64,000 nt of DNA, taken from positions 684,501 through 748,500 of the forward strand of contig NZ_CP111079.1 of the NCBI RefSeq assembly GCF_026278245.1, read 5' to 3'. A program made the position numbers and the translations under genes. Of this stretch, positions 35,593 through 45,083 are shown piece by piece (positions within the stretch are counted from its first letter, which is position 1; the number at the start of each line of letters is the position of its first letter). The notes beneath the pieces were generated by a model. It was not told where the DNA came from. It worked only from the letters and a program-made list of their open reading frames with translations, and ran no database searches. This DNA comes from Pontibacter kalidii. Lineage in GTDB: Bacteria > Bacteroidota > Bacteroidia > Cytophagales > Hymenobacteraceae.

Positions 35593-36798
35593 TCAGGAGT
35601 TAAAGAGGGTGCCAGCGGCCTTCTCTTTGGTTAGCAAAGGTGGATTCGCATTCCCTGTGTTAAGGATCGAGTCGAATAACTCTAAGTGCTTATTTATGAC
35701 TACTTCCTCAGAAAAATTCGCTTTCGCGAAAGCGTTTGCCTTTTTAGTTATCTCATCGGCCAGGTCCTGGTTAAGCAAGAGTTTCTCTACTGCTGCAGCC
35801 ATGTCTGCTGTTGATACCACATCGCAAAGCACCCCTGCTTCGCCGTGGTTCAGCAGGTATGGTACAAAGCCGCTGCTCTTGCCTCCAACCACCGGGGTAT
35901 GCGCCAGCATCGACTCCAGGACAGCCATCCCGAATGATTCCTCGACAGACGGGTGTAAAAGAACTTTTGCCTTGGCTACATGTTGCATAAGTTCGTCTTG
36001 TGAAGAGGGGCCTATAAACCGGACACCTTCCTGCAGATCATGCTTTTGGGCATATTGCTGTGCAGCCCCTCCTGGCTCCATGTCTACGCCCAGTAGGTGG
36101 TATTCCAGCGCCGGGAACTTCTCCCTGAGCTTAGCGAATGCGTGAAGCGCCTTGGGAATGCCTTTTCGCTTGGTAAACCCATTTACTACTGATACTATAA
36201 AATTTTCCTTGGGAGTATCCGCAGGTATCAGTTCCCCTAAGTATGGCGTGTAAAAGTTGTCGATAATAACCGCCTTCTTCTTGCTGCTGGCAGAGAGGTT
36301 ATGGTAGGTATAGGCTGAGTTTGCAACGATCCATTTCGCTTTGTGCAGTACTATCGTATTCATCAGATACCTTACTAGCCTGAACATGTCTGGTTGGGTT
36401 AGTAAGATCTTGAAGGCATTGTCGTGCACACTAACAACAGTAGGAATGCCGCTTTCGAGTGCGGCCCAGGCGTACTCATAGGTCCAGAAAGCATAAATAA
36501 CATCGGAGGGGTTTTGGCACATGATGGCCTTAAGCTGCTCCCGCTCATACTTGAAGATCCTTCTGCCAGGCTGTGGCCTGGCGGGGCTGATGCACAAGGT
36601 TACTTGCTTGCTACGTAACACAGTCGGCTCAGTCAGCTCCGCAGAGTTTGTATACACTATTACATGATACCCTCTTTTTACTAATCCATTAATGTAGTAG
36701 GATACCAGTGGGAAAGTGCTGGTGGAGGGTATAGGCACATTTCCAAAGTCACACTCCAACAACTCAACATCTACCGGTCCTGATACTCCAATAACCAT
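35593..36798 (-). CDS. GT4-family glycosyltransferase
   Basis: 401-aa GT-B transferase. The N-terminal half begins with a short GVSGPVDVELL strand. The donor domain has FIVSVVNGFTKRKGIPKAL, FIGPSSQDELMQHVAKAKVL and the E-x7-E motif in EESFGMAVLESMLAHTPVVG. Eight bases separate it from the polymerase gene and ten from the flippase gene, so it sits inside the capsule transcript. Confidence 0.92.
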   Translation of the reverse strand: MVIGVSGPVDVELLECDFGNVPIPSTSTFPLVSYYINGLVKRGYHVIVYTNSAELTEPTVLRSKQVTLCISPARPQPGRRIFKYEREQLKAIMCQNPSDVIYAFWTYEYAWAALESGIPTVVSVHDNAFKILLTQPDMFRLVRYLMNTIVLHKAKWIVANSAYTYHNLSASSKKKAVIIDNFYTPYLGELIPADTPKENFIVSVVNGFTKRKGIPKALHAFAKLREKFPALEYHLLGVDMEPGGAAQQYAQKHDLQEGVRFIGPSSQDELMQHVAKAKVLLHPSVEESFGMAVLESMLAHTPVVGGKSSGFVPYLLNHGEAGVLCDVVSTADMAAAVEKLLLNQDLADEITKKANAFAKANFSEEVVINKHLELFDSILNTGNANPPLLTKEKAAGTLFNS

Positions 36799-36808
36799 AA
36801 GCTAAAAT

Positions 36809-38356
36809 TTATCCTTCTGTACTATTTATGACAGTTTTCCTGTATTTCAAAACGAGCCTGCCAACGTAACTTGTCGGGTTATCCTCTAACCCGAGCCTGG
36901 AGAGAAGCGCGTTGATTTGGTTCTTTAGGGTCTTGTGGGGGAAAAATAATGTCAAGACTAAAAAGAGAACAGCCCCTGTGCTGATCTGGGCGCCAAGTAC
37001 AAGTAGATGAGGCAGGCCAACGCTTCGCAGCATGGTGCTTAGAACGTATATCACGGCAGCTATCACCATTCCGTTGACTATACCTGGCACATATACCAGG
37101 AGTTGTTTTGAATAGCTGAGTTTCAGGATGCGATTAAGTACCGTTTGGTAGAAAAGGGTACGGACCAGTTCCCCGGCAAGTATGGCAAAGGCGAAACCTA
37201 TCAAACCCTGATCCCTGAAAAGAAAGAAGAAGCCCGTGATCACGCCTATAAAGAGCAGTGTGAGCACTATCTTTGCGTTGAGCACGGCCTTGGCGTCACA
37301 CACGATACCGGCAAACATGGTTATAAAGCTCAAAGGTATTGCCAGGCAGAGAACCTGAAGCACTGGGATCGACTCGCCCCACTGGTCTCCTAAAAGGACA
37401 TATACTACTTCGGGCGCTGCCACTAACAACCCCAGACAAGTGGGGATGATAATGGTGGCCAGGAGCGTCGTGCTGGAAATATAGGCACTGGCCAGCTTGG
37501 TTGTTTCTGCCTGTAACTTACTGAAAGATGGGAAAATAACACGGCTGATGGTGCGTGTAAGCATATACATGGGCAGGTTCACCAGCCGGTGTGCCCTGTC
37601 GTATATGCCAAGCGTGTAGGGGCCGAGTGTCTTTCCAATAAGGATGGTGGCCATGTCCTGGCTGATAAACTCCAGGAAACTGATGACAGACATTTTGCTG
37701 CCATAGCTAAACAATGGCTTATAAGACTCCCACTTAAAATGGGGCAGGACGTTATGCCTTGTTATCACGTAAGCCCCAATTGCTACAAGGGCAGACTGTG
37801 TGAGTGTGGCGATAACGAGGCTCCAAACTCCATAGCCCAGGTAAGCGAGCAGCACCCCCACACCTAAATACGAAATGACATAAGAGAGCGTCTCGACGAT
37901 ACTTAGTTCCTTGAAACGCATGTTTCGCTCAGACAGGCTAAAAGCTGTGGCTGAGAGGCCAGCTATCAGAAAAGCAAGCGACATGACACGGACAATCGGG
38001 GTGACGGCCTCGCTCTCGAATGTGCCGTTGTCAAAGAACATGGTAGCAAGAGGAGCCAGTGCCCACACCAGCAGCGTGAATGCTAACCCTAATAGAGTGG
38101 ACGATGTAAAGGCCGCCCTAATGTTATCCTCTGATAACTCTTCCTTCTGTATAATCGCCTGAGAAAGGCCAAGGTGGGCGAAGTAACTGCCAAACCGGAT
38201 GATAACACCTGCAATAGCCACCAGGCCGAAAGCCTCCGGGGCCAGCAGGCGGGCCATGGCCGAAGTATAGCCGATCTGCATCACTGCGTTGGCGATGGTA
38301 GAGACGGATCCCCACTTCAGGCCGCTGACAGCTTTGGAGGCTAGGTTTTTACTCAT
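36809..38356 (-). CDS. Polysaccharide flippase (Wzx, MOP/PST family)
   Basis: 515-aa polytopic protein, about 12-14 hydrophobic segments, carrying lipid-linked repeat units across the inner membrane. SGLKWGSVSTIANAVMQIGY and ARLLAPEAFGLVAIAGVIIR at the N-terminus are characteristic of the PST branch (WzxC/TuaB-like). It is the first gene after the wza-wzc pair and is separated from wzc by a 15-bp hairpin, so it may be expressed at a different level. Confidence 0.93.
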   Translation of the reverse strand: MSKNLASKAVSGLKWGSVSTIANAVMQIGYTSAMARLLAPEAFGLVAIAGVIIRFGSYFAHLGLSQAIIQKEELSEDNIRAAFTSSTLLGLAFTLLVWALAPLATMFFDNGTFESEAVTPIVRVMSLAFLIAGLSATAFSLSERNMRFKELSIVETLSYVISYLGVGVLLAYLGYGVWSLVIATLTQSALVAIGAYVITRHNVLPHFKWESYKPLFSYGSKMSVISFLEFISQDMATILIGKTLGPYTLGIYDRAHRLVNLPMYMLTRTISRVIFPSFSKLQAETTKLASAYISSTTLLATIIIPTCLGLLVAAPEVVYVLLGDQWGESIPVLQVLCLAIPLSFITMFAGIVCDAKAVLNAKIVLTLLFIGVITGFFFLFRDQGLIGFAFAILAGELVRTLFYQTVLNRILKLSYSKQLLVYVPGIVNGMVIAAVIYVLSTMLRSVGLPHLLVLGAQISTGAVLFLVLTLFFPHKTLKNQINALLSRLGLEDNPTSYVGRLVLKYRKTVINSTEG

Positions 38357-38381
38357 GTGTGAAACGCTAAGATAGTAGAAG

Positions 38382-38418
38382 CAGGCTGGGTGCAGCCGTT
38401 AGAGCTGCACCCAGCCTG
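38382..38418 (-). terminator. 15-bp hairpin between wzc and the flippase gene
   Basis: A perfect inverted repeat, CAGGCTGGGTGCAGC with GCTGCACCCAGCCTG, and a 7-base loop, lie between the wzc stop (38436) and flippase ATG (38356). No T run follows on the minus strand, so a full terminator is doubtful. An RNA-stability or partial-attenuation element is equally possible. Confidence 0.5.
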
Positions 38419-38435
38419 TTGGTTTGGTAAAGACG

Positions 38436-40808
38436 TTAGGCGTAATAGTACTTGGCGTTTTTCTTGTAGCCGTACTCGTAGGTCTTGTTGTAGTTCAGAT
38501 CGTTCATGATCATGTAGATATTCTTGATCCGCTTGGCGTTATAGAGCTCGTTTATCTCCGCCAGCATATCCTTGTTCGTATACTTGTGCTTCACCACATA
38601 CAGGTTCACGTCCATGTGGCGCATGAGCACGAAGTACTCTGACACATACCCGACTGGCGGCGTGTCGATCACGATGTAGTCATACTGTTCCTTTAGTTGG
38701 TTTACCAGCTGTTGCATCCGCGGCGCCTCCAGCAGGTGCAGTGCATTGTCCGGAATCGGCCCGCATGGGATGATGTCGAGGTTATCGATATAGGTTTTCT
38801 GCAGCACTTCCTCCAACGGTAACCCCTGGGTCAGGTACGAGGAGAGGCCCACCGACTCGGCCACCGGGAAGTACTTGCTGAAGGTAGGCTTGCGCATATC
38901 CGACTCGATCAGCACCACGCGCTTGCCTGACATGGCAATCTCGGAACTTAGGTTCACGGAGCAGAACGTCTTGCCCTCTCCCGAGATGGACGATGTCAGC
39001 CCGATCACCTTGAACTCCTGATCCGCCATCAGGTACTGCAGGTTAATGCGTATCGACCGGAACGACTCGGCGATGGCGGAGCGCTGGTTGTTCAGCACGG
39101 CCAGTTTCTCGGACTTGGAACCATGCGCCACCACGCCCAGGAAAGGTATGTTGGTGAGGTTGCTCAGATCGTTCTTGCCCTGTATGGTGTTGTCTACGTT
39201 AGACAGCAGCACAATTACGCTGGCAGGGATGGCCATGCCGATGATCAGCGCCAGCAGGTAGATCATCTTCGGCTTCACGTTAACCGGCGTGGTGCCCACC
39301 ATGGAGGCCTTATCCACTATCTTTTTATCGGTGGCGTTGGTGGCCAGGGCAATAGCCGCCTCAGCACGCTTCTCCAGCAAAAAGTCATACTTCTTGTCGA
39401 TAAACTCAGACTGGCTCTGCAGGTCCATCAGCCTGCGCTCGTTCTCCGGCAAAGAGGCAAGCGTGGCTTCAATCTTATTAATACGCTCGGTCACGTTGGC
39501 AATAGAGATGTTAGCCGACTCCACCAGGTTCTGCAGGTTCGCCTCGATGGCGCCGCGTGTGTTGGCAATCTCGCCCTCGATCTTGCGCAGCATCGGGTTT
39601 TCTTCTGTAGCCGTGGTTCTATAGCCAGCCTTCTTCTGGTTCAGCTCAGCCAGTTGCAGGAACAGGTTGTTGAGGATCGGGCTCTGGATGCCACCTACGG
39701 TAGGCGACACCGACTGCGCGATACCATTCCCGTTTCTGATCTGGTCCAGGATGTTCTCATAGTATGTCTTGTCGGTGTTCAGGCGCGCCCGTTCGGCCTC
39801 CAGCTGCGAGAGCTTTTCGTAGTTGAGGTTAGACTGCACGTTGATGTTGGCAATGCGGTTATTGGAGCGAAACGAAGAGAGTGCGTTCTTGCTCTGGCGC
39901 AGCGAGTCCGAAAGGGTCGCCAGTTGGCTGTCGATGAACTCCAGCGTCTTCATGCCGTTCTCGTTCTTATCCTTCAGGTCGTTGGCCACGTACTCGGCCA
40001 TCAGCGTGTTCAGGAAGGCCACCTGCTTATCCGGAATGCTGCCCTTGCTGCCTAGCACCAGCACGCGCGCCTCACGGTCAATCGGGGCAATGCCCAAGGA
40101 AGCCTGCTGCTGCTTTACGAGGCTTTCCAGGCTGTTGATCACGAAGTAATACTTCTTGGCAGGGGGCAGGTTCTCCATGTCGCTGCGCTCCAGCGTCAGG
40201 CTCAGGTTCTCATCCTTGTAGGGTTCGCCGAACTTAAGCGTCTTCTTAAAGCTGAGCTGCGGGATAGAGCCCACGATGGCGTTGGTACGGAAGTCGTAGC
40301 GCGGGGCGTTCTCGGCGTTAATCTCCAGCTCGTAGGTGTTCTGGTCCAGCAAGCGCACCGTAATCGGGACATCCACCACCTGAATGGAGCTTGTGTCCAG
40401 GTCTACCTCGTATGGGGCTGTTTTGTACTCTTCCTCCACCACCAGGTCGCTTATCTTATTGAGCCAGTGATCGGTTACACGGTAGTAGGCGACGGTAAAG
40501 TCCAGTTTTTGCAGGGCCTGCTTTATCATCTCGGCAGATGACAAAAGGCCGATCTCGTCCTCCACCTTGATGCCCCTGCTTTGCACATCCAGCACCTCGA
40601 GCAGTTCCTGCGCCTTTTTAGAGCCGGTCTGCTGGTCGCCGAGCAGCAGCGTGGATTTAAACTCGAAAACGCGCGGGGAGCTTTTTACATACACGTACCC
40701 CGCAGCCAGGGCGATCACAGCACTCAAGGCAAACCAATACCAGTTAGACCGGAACTTGAACAACCAGCTCTTAATGTCTATTTCGTGCTCCTGTTTATTT
40801 CTTCTCAT
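38436..40808 (-). CDS. wzc: Wzc-type polysaccharide co-polymerase / bacterial tyrosine kinase
   Basis: 790-aa inner-membrane protein. Residues about 1-60 hold the first membrane segment (WYWFALSAVIALAAGYVYV) and the Wzz domain begins here. The middle is a long coiled periplasmic region (NEKLSQLEAERARL type heptads). A second membrane helix lies at about 510-530. The C-terminal BY-kinase has Walker A SSISGEGKT (about 605), Walker A' VVLIESDMRKP and Walker B YDYIVIDTPP. The last 16 residues form a tyrosine cluster (YNKTYEYGYKKNAKYYYA) for autophosphorylation. It controls chain length and export with Wza, whose stop lies 2 bases upstream. Confidence 0.95.
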   Translation of the reverse strand: MRRNKQEHEIDIKSWLFKFRSNWYWFALSAVIALAAGYVYVKSSPRVFEFKSTLLLGDQQTGSKKAQELLEVLDVQSRGIKVEDEIGLLSSAEMIKQALQKLDFTVAYYRVTDHWLNKISDLVVEEEYKTAPYEVDLDTSSIQVVDVPITVRLLDQNTYELEINAENAPRYDFRTNAIVGSIPQLSFKKTLKFGEPYKDENLSLTLERSDMENLPPAKKYYFVINSLESLVKQQQASLGIAPIDREARVLVLGSKGSIPDKQVAFLNTLMAEYVANDLKDKNENGMKTLEFIDSQLATLSDSLRQSKNALSSFRSNNRIANINVQSNLNYEKLSQLEAERARLNTDKTYYENILDQIRNGNGIAQSVSPTVGGIQSPILNNLFLQLAELNQKKAGYRTTATEENPMLRKIEGEIANTRGAIEANLQNLVESANISIANVTERINKIEATLASLPENERRLMDLQSQSEFIDKKYDFLLEKRAEAAIALATNATDKKIVDKASMVGTTPVNVKPKMIYLLALIIGMAIPASVIVLLSNVDNTIQGKNDLSNLTNIPFLGVVAHGSKSEKLAVLNNQRSAIAESFRSIRINLQYLMADQEFKVIGLTSSISGEGKTFCSVNLSSEIAMSGKRVVLIESDMRKPTFSKYFPVAESVGLSSYLTQGLPLEEVLQKTYIDNLDIIPCGPIPDNALHLLEAPRMQQLVNQLKEQYDYIVIDTPPVGYVSEYFVLMRHMDVNLYVVKHKYTNKDMLAEINELYNAKRIKNIYMIMNDLNYNKTYEYGYKKNAKYYYA

Positions 40809-40810
40809 CG

Positions 40811-41578
40811 TTATTTAAACAAATTGTACAATAATGCCCCGGTGGAAATTACCCCTAACACAGCGTTCCATACGATTAGGTTATCGCGCTTTAATTGTGT
40901 ATTTCGGGGCTCGACATAGATCATGTCGTTGGGCATCAGGTAATAGTATTGGGATTGTACGAGGTTCGGGTCTTTGAGGTCTAACAATACCACTTCAGAG
41001 GATCCATCCTTTTTCTGTCTGATGAGCTTGACGTTTTCGCGGTCAGCGCCCAAGGTTAGGTCGCCGGCCATGCTCAGGCCCTCCAGCAGGTTGGCGCGCT
41101 CGTTGTAGATGTAGAAGTACCCCGGGTTACGGACCTCGCCCAATACGCTCACCTTAAAGCTGATAAGCTTCACTACTACCGTAGCATCTGTGATGTAGCG
41201 GTCCAGGTTTTTCTGGATCATCTCCTGCGTTTGCAAGGTGGTAAGGCCCTCTACTTTCAGCTTGCCTACGGTGGGCAGGTTTATGAAGCCTTCCGTGTCG
41301 ATGGCGTAGCCGCTCAGGTAAAGGCTGGCCGGCTCCGACATACCCATGCCATTTACGGGGTTGGTGATGTTGAACAGGTTGGACATGTCCGGATCCACGC
41401 TCAGCACCTTTATAGACAGGACATCGTTTGTCTGCAGCTGATAGGCCGCATACTTTGTTTGGAAATCAGTGGGGACGTTCTCTTTAAGATTGGAATTCTG
41501 GATGTATACGAGTTCTTTTTTCGTCATGCAGGAACTGACACCTAGCACAAGCAGGAGAAGGTATACTATATTTCTCAT
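40811..41578 (-). CDS. wza: Wza-type polysaccharide export lipoprotein
   Basis: 255 aa. Lipoprotein signal with lipobox LGVSSC (Cys17), then KKELVYIQNSNL. Residues about 45-125 form the Poly_export domain (YQLQTNDVLSIKVLSVDPDM; GYAIDTEGFINLPTVGKLKV) and about 140-225 an SLBB domain (KVSVLGEVRNPGYFYIYNER). A C-terminal membrane helix (LIVWNAVLGVISTGALLYNL) takes the place of the amphipathic barrel helix of Wza. It opens the capsule operon and is followed directly by wzc. Confidence 0.93.
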   Translation of the reverse strand: MRNIVYLLLLVLGVSSCMTKKELVYIQNSNLKENVPTDFQTKYAAYQLQTNDVLSIKVLSVDPDMSNLFNITNPVNGMGMSEPASLYLSGYAIDTEGFINLPTVGKLKVEGLTTLQTQEMIQKNLDRYITDATVVVKLISFKVSVLGEVRNPGYFYIYNERANLLEGLSMAGDLTLGADRENVKLIRQKKDGSSEVVLLDLKDPNLVQSQYYYLMPNDMIYVEPRNTQLKRDNLIVWNAVLGVISTGALLYNLFK

Positions 41579-41926
41579 AATAAAGGGTTAAGGGTGATCT
41601 TACAGGGCTGCAGCTTGATCCTGCATCTGTAAGCGTTGCATTTGTGTGTTAAAGTATAAGCTTAGGCGTACCGGAATTCCGGTTCAGGCATATATACTTC
41701 TGCTTGCATAAAAGGATACCTAATCGCCCCAAAATTTTGGATATTTGTCAGAAAGCTTGCTTTAAGTGCAGGCGGGGGTTGGCATAGTGCAAGAGGGGCT
41801 TGGAGCTTAAAGTGTGCAGGGGGAAGGAGAGGGGCAAAAAGAAAAACCATTTCCGGAGCTGCCTCGGCAAGGCCCCGGAAATGGTTTTTAACTGAAAGGG
41901 TGCACTCTAGAAATTACGTGCTGCTG
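41579..41926. other. 348-base spacer upstream of wza
   Basis: Contains the bidirectional terminator at 41842-41889 and, between it and 41578, the presumed wza promoter. I found no clear promoter boxes. The 62-codon minus-strand frame at 41662-41850 has no recognisable features. Two AAGTATA/TATACTT words occur near 41654 and 41693. Confidence 0.45.
41842..41889. terminator. Bidirectional terminator
   Basis: 15-bp perfect stem (AAAAACCATTTCCGG with its complement) around an 18-base loop, with A/T runs at both ends. It stops the small DUF1737-like gene (minus strand, stop at 41927) and insulates the capsule promoter. Confidence 0.9.
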
Positions 41927-42148
41927 CTACTCAATCCACCTGGTGCGGCGTTGCTTGGTAGGCTTTCTATTCTGCTGTTGCTGCTGCTGTACCCTGAACT
42001 TGTCTTTGGTGTTGCGCACCAGTTGCTGGGCGTACCCCTCGCCGTGCTCCAGAATGCTGCCCTTCAATCTCCATCCCTGTGGCAGGAAACTCGCCACCTC
42101 CGATGCCAGGCCCTCCAGGTCTGGCGCGATGATAATGTTGTACTCCAT
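41927..42148 (-). CDS. Small DUF1737-like protein
   Basis: 73 aa. The N-terminal half fits the DUF1737 pattern: MEYNIIIAPDLEGLASEVAS followed by FLPQGWRLKGSI and YAQQLVRN. Residues 50-73 are a basic, Gln-rich tail (QQQQQQNRKP), possibly nucleic-acid binding, from a CAG/CTG-like tract. Single gene between two terminators or spacers. The ATG is preceded by CTTTTAGCCAAA, the same leader word as upstream of 29299. Function unknown. Confidence 0.75.
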   Translation of the reverse strand: MEYNIIIAPDLEGLASEVASFLPQGWRLKGSILEHGEGYAQQLVRNTKDKFRVQQQQQQNRKPTKQRRTRWIE

Positions 42149-42421
42149 GTGTTTAGTTTGGCTAAAAGTGAGGGTCCAATGTAGAAAAAATAAACACAGG
42201 ACGCACGGCGCGGCTACGAAATTACTTTCAATTAGGTTACATTCTTCTGATAATAAATATTCGGCTTGAAATTGTATTGTTTTAGGCGGGTAAGGCTGCT
42301 GGTTTTATAGTTATAATCCTATTTATTAATTATAATTACCCGCAGCTGCAGTTGTACGAACCAGGTAGGCTCCACATCATGAAGTACAGCCTAAAAGTAT
42401 ATAAGGAGCAGGAAACCAGGG

Positions 42422-43720
42422 CTAGAATCTGATGAGAAAGGTGGTGTGGCGGCTGTTGTCTGAGTGGAGGGAAAAGGAGAAACCGTGGTTCACCAGGATG
42501 TCGCGCACCATAGTAAGGCCAATGCCCTGGCCGCTGGCCTTGGTTGTGTAAAACGGGGTAAACAGGTGAGCCCGCACCTCCTCCGAAATGCCGCCGCCGG
42601 AGTCGGTTATACTTAGCTGCGGCGGGTCAGCACTGGTCTTTATACTGATCTCTCCGTCTGCATCAATGGCCTCCATGGCGTTTTTGAGGATATTGAGCAG
42701 CACCTGCTCCAGCTGTTGCGCATCCAGCGGTACCACCAGCGGACGGGGCGCCAACTGCCACTGCAACTGTATGTGGCGCCGCTGCAGTTCAGGTTGCAGC
42801 AGGCGGTGCAGGCTGTGCAGCAACGCATGTACGTCTGTTGGTACTTTTTTAGGCTGCGGCAGGCGCACTACCTCGGCAAAGTTCGCCATAAAGCGACTCA
42901 GGTTGGTGTTTCGCTCGGTGGCTACCTGCAGCACATGGGCAAAGTCCTCCTGGTCCTCGCGCCGCAGCTGCGACGTATAAAACCCCAGCGAGTCCAGTAT
43001 GGAGTTGATCGCTCCAGTGGTGTTGTTCACCTCATGCGACATCACCCGGATCACCTTCTCGTAGGCTTGGCGCTCGTTCTGAAGGATGGCCTTAGTCAGC
43101 TCCTCGATCAGGATGAAGTAATGCTGAAAACCGCGGTCCAGGAAGTGAGCGCGGTGGCAGCGGTAGGTCCAGATGCCGCTGATGCGGAACGTGGTGGACT
43201 GGCCGGTGGGCAGGTCCTTCAGTTCTTTGGCCCATGCCTCCGGCAGCTGGCTGACGTGCTTGCCGGTGAGCGTGGCGGCCGGTTGCCCCAGAAAACGCTC
43301 TGCTGCGGGGTTTATACTTTCCACTTGGTTATCGAACCCCAGCAGTATGATGCCGGCAGGGGAGGCCTGGATGAGTTTGTCGAGCAAAAAGTGCTTCTCG
43401 GCCTGCGCCACGCGCTCTTGCCGCAGCTGGTCTATCATGCGGTTGTACACGTTCACCAGCTCGTCCAGGTCCTTTTGGCCCACCGCCATAAACTTGGTGG
43501 AGAAGTCCTTGTCGCGGATGGATTCTATGCCCGAGCGGATCAGCTGCAGGGGTTTGAAGAATGAGCGGTAAAGCTGAAAGGTGATATAGGCGGAAGCAAG
43601 TATGAGAAGCTCAATGCCCAGGAACAGGAACTTGTTCTGTTGCAGCAGGAACCAGGCCAATGCCAGCAGCAGGCCATGTATAAACACGGCGAAAAGTATA
43701 AACTTAGTCCGCAGCGTCAT
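42422..43720 (-). CDS. Sensor histidine kinase (NtrB/NtrY-like)
   Basis: 432 aa. Two membrane helices (about 6-26 and 30-50) with almost no periplasmic loop, then a HAMP-like stretch, a PAS domain (about 108-205, PAGIILLGFDNQVESINPAA), the dimerisation H-box with His229 in RVMSHEVNNTTGAIN, an N-box NILKNAMEAI, G1 ITDSGGGISEE and G2 SGQGIGLTMV. The short sensor region suggests it senses an intramembrane or cytoplasmic cue. It overlaps the regulator gene by 17 bases and so forms a cognate pair. The nearby export system is its probable target. Confidence 0.93.
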   Translation of the reverse strand: MTLRTKFILFAVFIHGLLLALAWFLLQQNKFLFLGIELLILASAYITFQLYRSFFKPLQLIRSGIESIRDKDFSTKFMAVGQKDLDELVNVYNRMIDQLRQERVAQAEKHFLLDKLIQASPAGIILLGFDNQVESINPAAERFLGQPAATLTGKHVSQLPEAWAKELKDLPTGQSTTFRISGIWTYRCHRAHFLDRGFQHYFILIEELTKAILQNERQAYEKVIRVMSHEVNNTTGAINSILDSLGFYTSQLRREDQEDFAHVLQVATERNTNLSRFMANFAEVVRLPQPKKVPTDVHALLHSLHRLLQPELQRRHIQLQWQLAPRPLVVPLDAQQLEQVLLNILKNAMEAIDADGEISIKTSADPPQLSITDSGGGISEEVRAHLFTPFYTTKASGQGIGLTMVRDILVNHGFSFSLHSDNSRHTTFLIRF

Positions 43721-45083
43721 ACGGGATGTTGAACTTGTCGAGGCGGCGGTACAGGGCGGCGCGGCTCAGGCCCAGGGCGCGGGCCACCTTGCTAATGTTG
43801 TTGTGGTAGAAGTCCATCGACTTGCGAATCATGGAAGCCTCCATCTCCTCCAGCGTCATGGTGCCCACGGCGGGCAGGTTTTTGTCGCCGGGCTTGGCAG
43901 GGCTCTGCTGCGCCTGCGCCTGAAAGTCCTCGGCCTGCAGCACATCCCGCTCCGCCACCAGTACCGTGCGCTCCACCAGGTTCTTCAGCTCCCGGATGTT
44001 GCCGGGCAGGGGCAACTCCTTGAGCCACTCCAGCGCCCGCTGGCTCACCTCCAGTTGCGGGTGGTTATAGGTCTTTTTGAGATTGCTAACAAAGTACTGC
44101 ACCAGCAGCGGCACATCACCCTCGCGCTCGCGCAGGGCCGGCAGCTTTACCTTTATCAGGTTAATTCTATAGTATAAATCCTCCCGGAACCTTCCTTCCT
44201 CCACCAGTTTTGCCAGATCACGGTTGGTGGCGCACACCACCCGGATGTCGAGTTTGCGGGAGCGGCTGTCGCCAAGTACCTCATAGGTGCGATCCTGCAG
44301 CACGCGCAGCAGTTTTACCTGGCTGCCCAGGTCTAGCTCGCCAATCTCATCCAGAAAAATGGTACCCTTGTTGGCCATCTCGAAACGGCCCGTGCGGTCT
44401 GACTTGGCATCGGTGAAGGCGCCGCGCTTGTGGCCGAACATCTCGCTCTCGAAGAGGGTGGAGGAAATGCCGCCCAAGTTCACTTTCACAAAAGGCTGGC
44501 TTTTGCGCAGGCTGTTGCGGTGGATGGCCTCGGCGATGAGTTCCTTGCCGGTGCCGCTTTCGCCCTCAATCAGCACTGAGGCATCGGTCGGGGCAATCTG
44601 CCCGATCTTTTTAAGAATCTGTAGCAGCTGCGGGTCTTGCCCGATGATGTTGCTGAAGTCGTACTGCTGGTCAAGCTTCTGGCGAGTAAGGGCTCCTCCC
44701 ACGTCTGCCGCCTGCTGCGACAAGCTCAGTGCCGTACGCACCGCCTGCACCAGGTAGTCGTTGCTCCAGGGCTTGGTGATAAAGTCGGCCGCGCCCAGCC
44801 GCATGCCCTCTACGGCCAGATTAATGGACCCCCAGCCGGTGATGAGTATAACAGGCAATTTCGGGTACAGCCTTTTGAACTTGCTCAGCAGGTCCAGGCC
44901 GTCGTGGCCTGTGGTGTTGATAGAGAAATTCATGTCCATGATCGCCAGGTCGAATGGATGCAGCTCCGCCAGCTGCAGCGCCTCCTTCGGGTTGGCAGCC
45001 TCGTTGGTCTTGTACCCGTTCTGCTTGAGCAGCAGGCTCAAGGAAGCGCGTACGGCTACGTCATCGTCGATTATCAGGATCAT
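43704..45083 (-). CDS. NtrC-family sigma-54-dependent response regulator
   Basis: 459 aa. Receiver domain 1-120 with acidic pocket DDD (6-8), phospho-acceptor Asp50 (LAIMDMNF) and switch Lys in FITKPW. AAA+ domain about 143-380 with Walker A GESGTGKE (174-181), the sigma-54 contact loop GAFTDA (221-226; GAFTGA in the classical family) and GTIFLDEIGEL. A Fis-type HTH closes the protein (NNISKVARALGLSRAALYRR). It should activate a sigma-54 promoter; a good candidate lies upstream of hlyD at 52521-52537. Confidence 0.94.
   Translation of the reverse strand: MILIIDDDVAVRASLSLLLKQNGYKTNEAANPKEALQLAELHPFDLAIMDMNFSINTTGHDGLDLLSKFKRLYPKLPVILITGWGSINLAVEGMRLGAADFITKPWSNDYLVQAVRTALSLSQQAADVGGALTRQKLDQQYDFSNIIGQDPQLLQILKKIGQIAPTDASVLIEGESGTGKELIAEAIHRNSLRKSQPFVKVNLGGISSTLFESEMFGHKRGAFTDAKSDRTGRFEMANKGTIFLDEIGELDLGSQVKLLRVLQDRTYEVLGDSRSRKLDIRVVCATNRDLAKLVEEGRFREDLYYRINLIKVKLPALREREGDVPLLVQYFVSNLKKTYNHPQLEVSQRALEWLKELPLPGNIRELKNLVERTVLVAERDVLQAEDFQAQAQQSPAKPGDKNLPAVGTMTLEEMEASMIRKSMDFYHNNISKVARALGLSRAALYRRLDKFNIPYDAAD

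Noticed and set aside
39123..40055. 310-codon plus-strand frame
   Set aside because: Antisense to wzc, with Leu/Arg/Gln-rich meaningless sequence.
42716..43564. 282-codon plus-strand frame
   Set aside because: Antisense to the histidine kinase; no motifs.
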